64,000 bases of DNA, taken from Streptomyces xantholiticus (GTDB lineage: Bacteria > Actinomycetota > Actinomycetes > Streptomycetales > Streptomycetaceae). The translations under genes were made by a program, and so were the position numbers. The notes under the pieces are model-generated. The model had not been told where the DNA came from, searched no databases, and worked only from the letters and a program-made list of their open reading frames with translations. Location: the NCBI RefSeq assembly GCF_014651015.1, contig NZ_BMWB01000006.1, positions 216,953 to 280,952 of the forward strand, written 5' to 3'. This document shows positions 1 through 9,900 of this stretch, piece after piece (the stretch's first letter is position 1; each line of letters opens with the position of its first letter).

Positions 1-20
1 TTCCCCCACCGGAGGATGCA

Positions 21-938
21 GTGAAGATCAAGCGCCTTTCCCCCCTCGGCAGCGTCTCGAGAGGTGCGCGGCTGATCGCCGTCGCTTCCGCGCTCGTGGC
101 CGCCTCCGCGCTTGCAGTCCCGTCCGCCATGGCCGAACCGGCCGACTCACCGCGGGCCACCACCGGCCAGCTCGCCCAGGCCGGTGAAGCGGTCCTCGGG
201 GCCGACGTGGCCGGCACCGCCTGGTACACCGACAAGGAGAGCGGAAAGCTCGTCGTCACGGCCGACTCCACCGTCTCGGCAGCCGAGATCGCCAAGATCA
301 AGAAGGCCGCGGGCGATCGTGCCGGCGCCCTCGAAATCAAGCGAACCCCCGGCACCTTCAGCAAGCTCATCGCGGGCGGTCAGGCCATCTACACCGGCGG
401 CGGGCGCTGCTCGCTCGGCTTCAACGTCCGCAGCGGCAGCACGTACTACGCCCTGACGGCCGGTCACTGCACCAACATCGGCTCCACCTGGTACACCAAC
501 TCGTCGAACACCACACTGCTCGGCACACGGGCCGGCTCCAGCTTCCCGAACAACGACTACGGCATCATCCGTCACTCCAACGCCTCCGCGGCGGACGGCC
601 GCGTCTACCTGTACAACGGCAGCTACCGCGATATCACCGGCGCCGGCAACGCCTATGTCGGCCAGAGCGTCCAGCGCAGCGGCAGCACCACCGGTCTGCA
701 CAGCGGCCGGGTCACCGGTCTCAACGCGACGGTCAACTACGGCGGCGGCGACGTGGTCTACGGCATGATCCAGACCAACGTCTGCGCCGAGCCCGGCGAC
801 AGTGGCGGCGCGCTGTTCTCGGGCAGCACGGCCCTCGGCCTGACCTCCGGCGGCAGCGGCAACTGCTCCTCGGGCGGCACCACGTTCTTCCAGCCCGTCA
901 CCGAGGCACTCGGCGCGTACGGCGTGAGCGTCTTCTAG
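21..938 (+). CDS. Secreted S1 serine protease, streptogrisin A/B type
   Basis: Encodes a 305-aa pre-pro-protease that would be secreted and self-process to a chymotrypsin-like enzyme. The signal peptide (about residues 1-38) ends at Ala-Met-Ala before Glu-Pro. A short propeptide follows to about residue 116, and the mature enzyme probably starts at Ile117 (IAGG). The catalytic triad is His149 (LTAGHC), Asp179 (NNDYGI) and Ser261 (GDSGGA). Cysteine pairs 130/150 and 255/282 match the two disulfides of streptogrisins. The body mixes features I recall from streptogrisins A and B, so I do not assign sprA or sprB. The GTG start has GGAGG at 11-15. A hairpin follows the stop. The family call is secure; the paralogue identity is not. 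Confidence 0.95.
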   Translation: MKIKRLSPLGSVSRGARLIAVASALVAASALAVPSAMAEPADSPRATTGQLAQAGEAVLGADVAGTAWYTDKESGKLVVTADSTVSAAEIAKIKKAAGDRAGALEIKRTPGTFSKLIAGGQAIYTGGGRCSLGFNVRSGSTYYALTAGHCTNIGSTWYTNSSNTTLLGTRAGSSFPNNDYGIIRHSNASAADGRVYLYNGSYRDITGAGNAYVGQSVQRSGSTTGLHSGRVTGLNATVNYGGGDVVYGMIQTNVCAEPGDSGGALFSGSTALGLTSGGSGNCSSGGTTFFQPVTEALGAYGVSVF

Positions 939-956
939 CTCGCCCTCGGCCTGTGG

Positions 957-990
957 CCGGCGGTCCGCCAACCCCTGGGCGGTCCGCCGG
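957..990 (+). terminator. Stem-loop after the streptogrisin-like gene
   Basis: An inverted repeat with 13-base arms (one central mismatch) starts about 18 bases after the protease stop. The arms read CCGGCGG-T-CCGCC and GGCGG-T-CCGCCGG. There is no T-run, which is usual for streptomycete terminators. Confidence 0.6.
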
Positions 991-1057
991 TCTTCGCGGT
1001 TGTCAGTGGGGTCGGCGATGCTTGACGGGTCGACACCGTCACGAGGGGAAACGCAGG

Positions 1058-1291
1058 ATGACCGATCCCGGGACCACAGCCGCCCAGGCATACGTACGAC
1101 TGCTGCAGACCGCCAGGGCCGTTCTCGCCGACCCGCAGCAGGCGCCGCTCGCGGTCCCGCTGCTGGCGGTGCCGATGGCGGAGGCGGACGACGCGCTGCG
1201 AGCCGTCGGGCTCGCGGGCAACGAGGCGGACTTCTTCCGATTGGTCGCGACACTGCATCCCGCCGGCCCGGAGGAGAGAAGGGCGGCGTGA
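1058..1291 (+). CDS. Small hypothetical protein (77 aa)
   Basis: An open frame with an ATG at 1058, preceded by a GGGG/CAGG purine-rich stretch. The frame stays open further upstream to 953, but that part runs through the terminator stem of the protease gene, so I chose 1058. The product is alanine- and leucine-rich and mostly helical, with DPQQAPLAVP and a charged GNEADFFRLV stretch. I see no signal peptide, membrane segment or known motif, and I do not recognise the family. Codon use fits real coding sequence. It stands alone between the protease and the VOC gene. Confidence 0.55.
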   Translation: MTDPGTTAAQAYVRLLQTARAVLADPQQAPLAVPLLAVPMAEADDALRAVGLAGNEADFFRLVATLHPAGPEERRAA

Positions 1292-1501
1292 CCGCCGGCG
1301 GCCCACGCCCGAGTTCGTCGTGTTCAAGCGAGGGCGCACTCGCCGCCGGGACTCGATGCGGGGAACGCCTGGTCCAGCGACACGCCACGTACGTGGGCGG
1401 CTCCACCTCCACGCGCATGCGCCGTGCTCGGGAAGAGTTGCACCGCGGCCGGGCGCGGCTTCTGCCGGCCTTTCGGCCACTGATCACGGCACACTGGCGG
1501 C

Positions 1502-1927
1502 ATGCACGCACACGAAAGGACCGGTCTGGCCCCCAGCCGCGTGGCAACCAGGCTTCCCGCGCAGGACCTCGACCGGGCGCGGCGTTTCTACTCCGAGCAG
1601 CTCGGCCTGGACCCCGTCGAGGAACGGCCGGGCGGGCTGCTGTATCGGTGCGGAGGCGCGGAGTTCGTACTGTTCCGGTCGACGGGAGCCTCTCCCGGCA
1701 CCTTCACTCAGATGGCGTGGGAGGTCGACGGCATCGAGACAGTCGTGTCGGAACTCAGACGGCACGGCGTGGTGTTCGAGGAGATCGATGTACCTGGGTT
1801 TCGAACGAGGGACGGGATCGCCGAGATCGAAGGGAACTACCCGAGCAAGGGCGCACGGGGTGAACGCGGCGCCTGGTTCCGCGACAGCGAGGGGAACCTG
1901 CTGGGCGTCGGCGAGCCGGTGTTCTGA
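1502..1927 (+). CDS. VOC (glyoxalase/dioxygenase superfamily) protein
   Basis: A 141-aa single-module vicinal-oxygen-chelate protein. The N-terminal half carries the typical pattern 'DLDRARRFYSEQLGLDP' followed by a strand ending in GAEFVLFRS. The C-terminal half has a WEVDGIE segment and ends in 'FRDSEGNLLGV', the usual second betaalphabetabetabeta unit. Such proteins act as lyases, dioxygenases or antibiotic-binding resistance proteins; nothing here fixes the substrate. The start at 1502 is the first ATG before the conserved region. There is no clear Shine-Dalgarno sequence, so the transcript may be leaderless or nearly so. It stands alone. Confidence 0.85.
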   Translation: MHAHERTGLAPSRVATRLPAQDLDRARRFYSEQLGLDPVEERPGGLLYRCGGAEFVLFRSTGASPGTFTQMAWEVDGIETVVSELRRHGVVFEEIDVPGFRTRDGIAEIEGNYPSKGARGERGAWFRDSEGNLLGVGEPVF

Positions 1928-2541
1928 GCCGAGCACCCGGCGGAACACGCCGACCGACGCCGAGAGGGCCGCGCCGGGCGATCTCGCCGCGCAGCTCCCG
2001 CTCGTCCTCGACCGAACGGTCCATGATGGTTGATCCTCCTGGATGCGGGACGGGACGCGCACTGCGCCGGGATCCGGCAGCGGCACGCAGGCCCGACAGG
2101 AGGCGGCGGAGGCGGAGACCCGAGGCGCGGGAGCGGCACGACCGGATGTTCAAGGACGTCGCGGCCCGCTGGACGGGCCGCGCGGAGTCCGTGAGCCCTC
2201 ACCGTCCCGCATGGCCAAGGACGGCTTGCAAGCCGACGACTCACAGCCGGAGGATCCCGAGTACGCCGGGAATCACACCTTCATGCAGCAGGCGCCGATG
2301 GACGGCGGCGCCTGTGCGGGGGCAAGACGCGCACCAACCGGAAACGCACGGGAACCCCCGTGCCCGGCGGTTCCGCGGCTCCGGACGCCCAGCGGGTCCC
2401 GGGCGGGCTCGCCGGACCCGGATGTCCCAGAGGGAGCGTGCATGTCTCCCGGTGGCCTGACCGGTGCCGTTCACCATGTCGGTCCCGCAGGCAGACCCGT
2501 GCGTCACGGGAGATTTTGTCGCGGGGCAGCACGTGGACGCG
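1928..2541. other. Gap without a convincing gene
   Basis: About 610 bases between the VOC gene and the convergent ATPase gene. No frame shows a recognisable protein. On the minus strand a strong AGGAGG (2035-2040) lies 10 bases before an ATG at 2024. It opens a frame beginning MDRSVEDERELRGEIARRG, which then turns arginine/proline-rich and runs antisense into the VOC gene. It may be the 5' stub of a lost gene, possibly DUF3040-like; this is a weak inference. Confidence 0.3.
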
Positions 2542-3054
2542 TCATCGAACGGCGTGTACATGAAGGGCGGGTGCGTCGAACCGTTCGGCGGGCACCGACT
2601 CCAGCGGCAGCGGCTTGAACTCCCGCACCGGCGACTGTGGCACCTGCGGACCGGACAGCACGCGCTGCGGCTCCTTGACGCGCCGGCTGAACCAGATCAC
2701 CTTGCCCTCCTCCGTGGCGCAGGTGCCCCAGCTGTCGCTGAGCCTGGCCACCCTGGCGAGTCCGCCACTGGTGGGGGACGAGGTGTGCAGTCTGGGAAGG
2801 GTGCGGTCGCGGTCGGAGACGGAGGCGCCCAGATGGCGACCCGTCCAACGCAGCTCGACCACACACGTCTTGTCGCCTTCGACATGGTCGACGACATTGC
2901 CGACGAGTTCGTCGACGGCGCTGCAAACCGGCATGACATGGGCGTCGAGGCCCCAGTACTTCAGATGCGCCGCGAGGATGCGGCGGATCTGAGGAATGCG
3001 CTCAGGGGAGGCCGGTACTTCGATTCTGTACTGGCAGGCAACCGGAACGTTCAT
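2542..3054 (-). CDS. Standalone HATPase_c anti-sigma-like ATP-binding protein
   Basis: A 170-aa protein of the RsbW/SpoIIAB-like GHKL ATPase family that is abundant in Streptomyces. The N-box is at residues 47-57 (VDELVGNVVDH), with the Mg-binding Asn at 53. A G-box-like 'TSGGLARVARLSDSWG' follows near residues 93-110, then the final strand (GKVIWF). Family members bind sigma factors or anti-sigma antagonists by partner switching, or are soluble stand-alone modules. No partner is encoded next to it, although three SpoIIE-type phosphatases lie elsewhere in the window. The ATG start has GAGGAG nine bases upstream. The C-terminal 45 residues lie beyond the fold and look unstructured. Confidence 0.85.
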   Translation of the reverse strand: MNVPVACQYRIEVPASPERIPQIRRILAAHLKYWGLDAHVMPVCSAVDELVGNVVDHVEGDKTCVVELRWTGRHLGASVSDRDRTLPRLHTSSPTSGGLARVARLSDSWGTCATEEGKVIWFSRRVKEPQRVLSGPQVPQSPVREFKPLPLESVPAERFDAPALHVHAVR

Positions 3055-3516
3055 GACCGTGGCTCCTCACCGCGACGGCCCGTCATTCGCATACGGCCCC
3101 CGAGTACGAAGAGTGAGCCTGTGTCGCTTCTGGGTAACCCTTAGGGTGCACCGACCTTCCGCCGTTCGCAACACGCGGCCGCAGGGGGACGCGGAAGTTC
3201 CATGCCGTGTCAACCGTCGGCACGGGGCTCCGTTGCGTCGAATACCACGGAGCACAACACCGTACATATCGCTAGAATTCGAACTTGGCGGAGCGGGGCG
3301 CGCCGACCGCGCCCGCACTCCTTGTGGATGACGCCGGTTACACGGTCACGGATCCGATCCGGGCGTATCGCGTCGGGCGTGATTCCTGAGCCACATCGTC
3401 ATCCATGACGCGCGCGTCCTGGCACCCGGTGCAGGAGTTCGTGGCCACCGGCCATCTCCCGCCGGATCCGCCGCGCCGGGCTCTGCCCGTCCTGTCCGGC
3501 CGCCTTCGGGCCGCCG
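3055..3516. other. Intergenic region, promoter side of the ATPase gene
   Basis: Around 460 bases upstream of the minus-strand ATPase gene and downstream of the streptophobe remnant. No reading frame has a recognisable product or a good ribosome site. It should hold the promoter of the ATPase gene, but I could not identify a convincing -35/-10 pair. Confidence 0.4.
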
Positions 3517-3883
3517 TCACCGAGAACGCGGGACCGCCTGGCCCCGCCGACGGACCCGTGAGGCCAAGAGCCCGCCGATCAGACCGGTGACCAGCCCCCA
3601 GGCAGCGGCAACCGGCGCTGGTCTCGGCGATGACTCCGGCGTCCCCGGCGACTTCGACGGTCCCGCCGGCCGCCATCACGACGAGCGCCGCGAGGACCGG
3701 GAGGACCGGGAGGACCGGGAGGAAACCGCCGTCCGGCAGATCCGCCGCACCGGCCGCCCACAGCCCGAGTGCCGCGCAGGCGGCCATGACGGCGAGGCCG
3801 GCAAGTACCGAGGCGAGTGCGTGGGGCCAGCCGTGAGCGGGACGTGTCGCGCTGCCGGGGCTGCTCGGTGCCTGCTGACTCAC
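3517..3883 (-). pseudogene. Streptophobe-family membrane protein, internally deleted and frameshifted
   Basis: From a GTG at 3883 the frame reads like the N-terminus of streptophobe-family proteins: a GWPHALASVLAGLAVMAACA membrane helix, then GLWAAGAADLPDGGF, then VVMAAGGTVEVAGDAG. That frame loses similarity near 3620. In the +1 frame the sequence continues as AAAWGLVTGLIGGLLASRV plus RRRGQ and stops at 3517, which resembles the family's extreme C-terminus. Members I know are about 400 aa or longer, so roughly 300 codons appear to be missing, and the two ends join out of frame. The span 3517-3883 is 367 bases, which is not a multiple of three. What is seen: two hydrophobic ends in different frames. 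What is inferred: a deletion fusion. Confidence 0.55.
3692..3718 (-). repeat. Three 9-bp tandem repeats inside the streptophobe remnant
   Basis: GAGGACCGG occurs three times in direct succession on the plus strand and encodes a repeated Leu-Pro-Val in the minus-strand remnant. It is probably slippage expansion in the decaying gene. Confidence 0.8.
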
Positions 3884-4191
3884 GCCGCCACGCTATGCAC
3901 GGCAACTGCGGTGCGCTCCCCGAGCGGGCCGACCGCGTCGGCTTGCGGGTCTCCCCCGCCGCTCTGCTCCCGAGCCGGGCGCCCCGGACGACCCGGTCCC
4001 CGAAGGGCCTGCTCCCGACGCCCCTCGTGACCCCCGCACTCGGCGAGACTCCGTAGCAGCGGTTCGCCTCCCGGCACAAGAGGGCGTGCACCGCCGTCGG
4101 CGTGCGTGGCTATGGGTGGCGTCACCATTACTCCTCGCACGGGCCGTTCCTACTGTGACCGGTAACACCCCGTCACCCGTGGGAGGTCCGG
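3884..4191. other. Intergenic region before the PHB depolymerase gene
   Basis: About 310 bases with no supportable gene. The last bases hold GGAGG five bases before the ATG at 4192. The stretch CACCATTACTCC/TACTGTGACC near 4123-4160 is the least GC-rich part and is the likeliest promoter site for the depolymerase gene, but no consensus is clear. Confidence 0.35.
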
Positions 4192-5457
4192 ATGCCGCTC
4201 CGTCACCGTCGTGAACGCCCGTCCGAGCCCGTCGGCGCACGGCCGGTAGTGCGCCGACTGCGCCGTACGGCCGGCCGGTTGTGTGCCGCACTCGCCGTGG
4301 CGGCAGGCGGTCTGCTGTTCTCCCCCGCTCCCGCCGCGCACGCCGCCGTGCCCCTCGAGCGTGTCGGCGACTTCGGCTCCGATCCGGGCAACCTCGACAT
4401 GTACGTGTACCGGCCGGCGTCCCTCGCACCGGACCCGGCCGTCGTGGTGGCCCTGCACGGCTGCACCCAGAGCGCCCAGGTGTACGCCGACAACTCGGGA
4501 CTGACGGCCTTCGCCGACCGGCACGGCTTCCTGCTGGTACTCGCCGGCACCACGTCGGCGAACAACGTCAACAGTTGCTTCAACTGGTTCCAGGCGACGG
4601 ACAACCGGCGCGGGCAGGGCGAGGCCGCGTCGATCCGGCAGATGGTCGCGCACGCCGAGTCCGCCTACGGCGCCGATCCCGCGCGCACGTACGTGACCGG
4701 TCTCTCCGCAGGCGGTGCGATGACCTCGGTCATGCTCGCCGCCTACCCGGACGTCTTCGAAGCGGGCGCGGTGATCGCCGGGATCCCGTACGACTGCACC
4801 AAGGACACCGGTCCGTTCCTCTGCATGAGCCCGGGCACGGACCGTACGCCGGCGGAGTGGGCGCGGCGGGTGCGGGACGCGTATCCGTCGTACACGGGTC
4901 CCTGGCCGCGGGTGGCCGTCTGGCACGGCGACGACGACACCACGGTCGCTCCGGTGAACGCCCGGGAGCTGAGGGACCAGTGGACCGCTGTCCACGGGAT
5001 CGACCAGACTCCGGACAGGACGTCGGTGATCGGCCCGAACAGCACCCGCAGGGAGCAGTATTCGAAGGGGACGGGTCAGGTCGCCGTCGAGGTGGACCGG
5101 GTGCCGTCGATCGGGCACGGAACGCCGGTGGACCCGGGCAGCGGCCCGCAGCAGTGCGGGCGCACGGGCACCGCGCACTTCATCGACTCGATCTGCTCCA
5201 GCCTCTGGGTGAGCGAGTTCTTCGGGCTGACCGGCGCCACCGGCCCGGACCCTGACCCGGACGACCCTGACGCCCCGGTGTGCTGGAGCGACAGCAACCA
5301 CACGCACGTCCAGGCCGGCCGGGCGACGACCACCGGCGGCTACACGTACGCCAAGGGGTCCGGTCAGAACATGGGCCTCTACAACACCTTCGTCACGCAC
5401 ACCCTCAAGGAGTCACCGGCAGGGCACTACGTCGTCGCCGACGACAACTGCCCCTGA
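4192..5457 (+). CDS. Secreted PHB depolymerase-family esterase
   Basis: A 421-aa extracellular esterase of the short-chain-length polyhydroxyalkanoate depolymerase family (alpha/beta hydrolase). A long twin-arginine-rich N-region leads into a hydrophobic helix ending in AHA-AVP near residue 52. The oxyanion-hole motif is LHGCTQ (about 88-93). The nucleophile is Ser172 in GLSAGG, with Asp249 in HGDDDTTV and His309 in IGHGTP. After a DPDPDD linker (about 353-363) comes a 60-aa C-terminal domain ending in DDNCP, probably for substrate binding or folding. GGAGG lies five bases before the ATG. The next gene encodes another secreted hydrolase 45 bases downstream, suggesting co-transcription. Activity on feruloyl or acetyl-xylan esters is an alternative. 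Confidence 0.9.
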   Translation: MPLRHRRERPSEPVGARPVVRRLRRTAGRLCAALAVAAGGLLFSPAPAAHAAVPLERVGDFGSDPGNLDMYVYRPASLAPDPAVVVALHGCTQSAQVYADNSGLTAFADRHGFLLVLAGTTSANNVNSCFNWFQATDNRRGQGEAASIRQMVAHAESAYGADPARTYVTGLSAGGAMTSVMLAAYPDVFEAGAVIAGIPYDCTKDTGPFLCMSPGTDRTPAEWARRVRDAYPSYTGPWPRVAVWHGDDDTTVAPVNARELRDQWTAVHGIDQTPDRTSVIGPNSTRREQYSKGTGQVAVEVDRVPSIGHGTPVDPGSGPQQCGRTGTAHFIDSICSSLWVSEFFGLTGATGPDPDPDDPDAPVCWSDSNHTHVQAGRATTTGGYTYAKGSGQNMGLYNTFVTHTLKESPAGHYVVADDNCP

Positions 5458-5502
5458 ACCGCACATCTCCCCTTCAACCACTTCTCACCAGGAGGCCTTT
5501 CC

Positions 5503-6930
5503 GTGCCGCTCGCCCTTCCCCCAGGCATCTCGCCCACGCGCCGCAGACGCTCCGGCCGGAGCGGACGTGCCGTACGGGCGGTCGCCGGGGCCGCGCTGCT
5601 GATCGGACTGGCCGTCGTCCCCGCCGCAGAGGCCCGGGAACCCGGCCACTGCGCCCGGCAGCACACCGTGCGGGTGCCCGGCGCCGAGCACCAGAAGCTG
5701 TCCTGCCTCGGCGAGTTGACGACCGCGGGGACGATCGCGTCCGGGCACACGGACCAGGCCGACTGGGCGGGCCTGACCCCGGCGGGGCTCGAGACGCCCA
5801 GCGGCGTCCCGGGCATCCAGATCGACGGCTACTTCCCCGACCACTCGGCCACGAACAACAACCACGGCTGGATGCACGACTCCCAGTTCGTCATCCGGCT
5901 CCCCGACCGCTGGAACGGCGGCCTGGTCGTCGCCGGATCTCCGGGTGTGCGCGAGCAGTACGCCAACGACCGGGCGATCTCGGACTGGGTGCTTTCCCGG
6001 GGCTACGCCTTCGCCGCGACCGACAAGGGCAACACCGGTGCCGCCTTCCACCAGGACGGGCGGCGTCCCGGCGAGGCGATCGCCGAGTGGAACGACCGGG
6101 TCACCCAGCTGACCAGGGCCGCCCGCGCGGTCGTCGCCCAGCACTACCACCGCCCGCCGCGGCGCACCCTCGCCACCGGCATGTCGAACGGCGGCTACCT
6201 GGTGCGCTGGCAGCTGGAGAACCGTCCGGAGCTGTACGACGGCGGGGTGGACTGGGAGGGCGCGCTGTGGCGCACCGAAGGTCCCAACCTGCTGACGTTC
6301 CTGCCGCCCGCGCTGCGCAGCCACCCCGTGTACGCGGCCGGTGGCGCCGGGGCCGAGCAGGCGCACCGGGAGATGGTCGCGGCCGGGTATCCGGCGGGCT
6401 CGGAGTTCCTGTGGCCCTACCACCACCGGTACTACTGGGACCTGACGCAGCGGATCTACCGTGAGGAGCTGGACCCCGGCTTCGACGGTTCCACGGAGGC
6501 CGGGACACCGTTCTGCGCTCCGGGGACGCCCTCCTGCGACGCGGACTACGACTACGCCTCGCGGCCCGGTGAGGTGCACCGGGCCGTGGACCGGATCGCG
6601 CTGACGGGCCGGATCGGGAAGCCGCTGATCACGCTGCACGGCACGCTGGACGTGCTGCTGCCGATCGGTGAGGGGTCCGACGTGTACGCGCGGATGGTGC
6701 GCGACGCCGGGCGGGACGGGCTGTTCCGCTACTACCGGATCGAGGGCGGGACACACGTCGACTCGCTGTACGACGCCTTCCCCGACCGGCTACGGCCTCT
6801 GACGCCGTGTCACCGCTCGGCGTTCACGGCGATGGAGGACTGGCTCGGGCATCGCGGCAGGCCGGCGGCGAGCCACACGGTGGTCATGCCCGGCGACGGG
6901 CGGGATCTGCTCACGGACTGCCGGCTCTGA
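5503..6930 (+). CDS. Secreted tannase/feruloyl-esterase-like or 3HB-oligomer hydrolase
   Basis: A 475-aa alpha/beta hydrolase with a signal peptide (hydrophobic residues about 24-42, cleavage after AEA). The nucleophile lies in GMSNGG (Ser228). A late HGTLDVLLP segment supplies the acid, and EGGTHVDS the histidine. The family includes tannases, feruloyl esterases and 3-hydroxybutyrate oligomer hydrolases. Its position 45 bases after a PHB depolymerase gene favours the last role: finishing oligomers released by the neighbour. That is inference from context. The GTG start has a strong GGAGG (5491-5495), seven bases upstream. Cysteines at 50, 68 and near the C-terminus suit an extracellular, disulfide-stabilised enzyme. 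Confidence 0.8.
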   Translation: MPLALPPGISPTRRRRSGRSGRAVRAVAGAALLIGLAVVPAAEAREPGHCARQHTVRVPGAEHQKLSCLGELTTAGTIASGHTDQADWAGLTPAGLETPSGVPGIQIDGYFPDHSATNNNHGWMHDSQFVIRLPDRWNGGLVVAGSPGVREQYANDRAISDWVLSRGYAFAATDKGNTGAAFHQDGRRPGEAIAEWNDRVTQLTRAARAVVAQHYHRPPRRTLATGMSNGGYLVRWQLENRPELYDGGVDWEGALWRTEGPNLLTFLPPALRSHPVYAAGGAGAEQAHREMVAAGYPAGSEFLWPYHHRYYWDLTQRIYREELDPGFDGSTEAGTPFCAPGTPSCDADYDYASRPGEVHRAVDRIALTGRIGKPLITLHGTLDVLLPIGEGSDVYARMVRDAGRDGLFRYYRIEGGTHVDSLYDAFPDRLRPLTPCHRSAFTAMEDWLGHRGRPAASHTVVMPGDGRDLLTDCRL

Positions 6931-6951
6931 CACCGGTAGCGGCGACGGCCC

Positions 6952-6983
6952 GCCGGTCCGCCTCGAGGAGGGGGCGGACCGGC
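6952..6983. terminator. Bidirectional stem-loop between convergent genes
   Basis: Perfect 11-base arms (GCCGGTCCGCC / GGCGGACCGGC) around a 10-base loop lie between the esterase stop and the mannosidase stop. Outer GCGACGG/CCGTCGC arms can extend the stem. It can serve both strands. Confidence 0.7.
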
Positions 6984-6999
6984 AGTCCGTCGCCTGCGG

Positions 7000-9900
7000 T
7001 CAGGCCTCGCGGACCAGGCGCAGCGTGACCAGCTCGAACGGGCGCAGCGCCAACTGCACGCACCCTGCCTGAAGTTCGGTCCGGCGGGCGTCCGTGAGCG
7101 GACGCTCCAGCAGGTCCGTGGCCGCCACCGAGGCAGCCGTGAAACCGGGTGTCAGCCGGGCGCGTGCGCGGCCGCCCGTCGACTCGTAGAGGCGCACCAC
7201 GACGTCGCCACTGCCGTCGTCGGCCAGTTTCACCGCGCTGACGACCACGGCGTCGTTGTCGACGGTCACCAGCGGCGTGACCTCCGCATCACCGGGGACG
7301 CGGCGCTCCGGCAGGTTGACGCGGTAGCCCTCCCGTACGGCGTCGCCGATCGAGGCGCCCGGTACGAGGGCGTGGCGGAAGCGGTGGACGCCCTGGTCGG
7401 TCTCGGGGTCGGGGAAGCGCGGGGCCCGCAACAGGGACACGCGCAGCGTGGTCGTGGTACCCGAGTCGGTCGGACGGACGGTGCGCGTGACGTCGTGTCC
7501 GTACGTCGAGTCGTTGACCAGGGCGACGCCCCAGCCGGGCTCCTCCATGTGGACGAATCGGTGGTTGCACGCCTCGAACTTGGCCGCCTCCCAGCTGGTG
7601 TTGGTGTGGGTGGCCCGGTGGAAGTGGCCGAATTGGGTCTCGGAGGCGTACCGCTCCGCGTGGACGTCCAGCGGGAAGGACGCCTTGAGGAACTTCTCCG
7701 TCTCGTGCCAGTCGACCTCGGTGTCGATGTCGAGGCGCTTGGCGCCGGCGGACAGGGTGAGCAGTTGGGTGACCCTGGAGTCGCCGAAGGTGCGCGTCAC
7801 GCGAACCGCCGCGCCGGAGGAGTCGGCGGTGGTGACCTCGTCGGCGTCGGTGAGGTCGATGACGGTGTTGCGGTAGAACTCGTCGACGTCCCAGGCGTCC
7901 CACATGTTGGGGAAGTCGGGATGGACCTGGAGGAGGTTGGCGGCCTGCCCCGGCGCGACGGTCTCGCGTTCGGCGCCGATGTCGTACGCGGAGACCACCA
8001 GCCCGCGGGCGTCGATCTCGACCCGGAGGAGTCCGTTGTCGAGGACGAAGCCGCCGCCGTCGCGTTCGGTCAGCTGGGCGCTGCCGCCGTCGGTGGGGGC
8101 GGCAGCGGCGCCGGCCGCGACGCCGTGCCGCTCGTGCGGGGCGGCGTTGAACACCAGCTCGCGTCCGGCGGCCGGGTCACCGGCGAGGGCGCGCTGCGCG
8201 GAGCCGATGATCCCGTTCAGCTCCTCGGCCACCGTGGCGTATGTCGTCTGCGCCTCGCGGTGCACCCAGGCGATGGAGGAGCCGGGCAGGATGTCGTGGA
8301 ACTGGTGCAGCAGCACCGTCTTCCAGATCCGGTCCAAAGGCTCGTAGGGGTAGGGGTGTCCGGTGCGCACGGCGGCGGTGGCGGCCCACAGTTCGGCCTC
8401 GCGCAGCAGGTGTTCGCTGCGCCGGTTGCCCTGCTTGGTCTTCGCCTGGCTGGTGAGGGTGGCGCGGTGCAGCTCCAGATAGAGCTCGCCGACCCATACG
8501 GGCGGACCGGGGTACTCGGCCTCCGCCTTGGTGAAGAACTCCCCGGGGGTCTCCCACGTCACGGTGGCGGAGCCTTCGAGGTCGCGCAGCCGGGCGGCCT
8601 TGGCGACCATTTCGCGGGTGGTGCCGCCACCGCCGTCGCCCCAGCCGGTGGGTGCGAGCGAGTGCCTGGCGACCCCCTTGTCCTTGAAGTTCTTCGCCGC
8701 GTGGGCGATCTCGCTGCCCTTCATGGAGCAGTTGTAGGTGTCGACGGGCGGGAAGTGGGTGAAGATACGGGTGCCGTCGATGCCCTCCCACTGGAAGGTG
8801 TGATGGGGGAACCTGTTCGTCTGCGACCAGGAGATCTTCTGGGTGAGCAGCCACTTGGAGCCGGCGGCCTTGATGATCTGCGGCAGCCCGGCGGCGAATC
8901 CGAAGGTGTCGGGGAGCCATGCCTCCTCGTTCTCGATGCCGAACTCGTCGAGGAAGAACCGCTTGCCGTGGACGAATTGACGCGCCATCGCCTCCGAACC
9001 CGGCATGTTGGTGTCCGATTCGACCCACATTCCACCGGCCGGCAGGAATCTGCCGTCGGTGACCGCCTTCTTCACCTTCGCGTACACCTCGGGGCGGTGT
9101 TCCTTGATCCAGGCGAACTGCTGGGCCTGTGACATGGCGAAGACGAAGTCCGGCTCGTCCTCCAGGAGGGCCGTCATGTTGGCGGTCGTACGGGCGACCT
9201 TGCGCACCGTCTCTCGCAGCGGCCACAGCCACGCCGAGTCGATGTGGGCGTGCCCGACCGCGCTGATGCGGTGGGCGGACGGCTCGGCCGGCGTTGTCAG
9301 GACGCCGGAGAGCTCGGCGCGGGCGGCGGCCGCCGTGCCGTTCACGTCCTGCAGGTCGACCCGGTCGAGGGCGCGGCCGACGGCACGCAGGATGTGGTGC
9401 CGTCGGGCGCCGTCGGTGGGCAGCTCGTGCATCAGCTCGCCCAGCACCTCCAGGTCGAGGACGAGCTGCCACACGCTCTCGTCGAGAACGGCGAGGTCCA
9501 TGCGGGCGATCCGGTACTGCGGGTCGCTGCCCGCCGTCTCCTTGTCGCCGAGCCGCGTCGGCAGGAAGGGGTGGTAGTCGAGGATCACCGGGTTGGACGC
9601 GGCCTCGATGTGCAGACGCACCTCCTCGCCGCCTTCGACGGGCGCGCCGATGCGGACCCACTGGTTGCGCGGGTTGAGGCCCTTCACCGGGGTGCCGTCG
9701 GGGCGGTAGACGAGGCCCTCGCACTGGAAGCCGGGCATGTTCTCGTCGAATCCGAGGTCGAGGATCGCCTCGACCGTGCGGCCGGCCCACTCCTCTGGCA
9801 CCGTCCCGGTGACGGTGAACCAGCTGGTGCCCCACGGAGCACCCCACATGTCGCCCACCGCGACCGGCTCCGGCGCGGCGCCGATGCCCTCTTCGACCGG

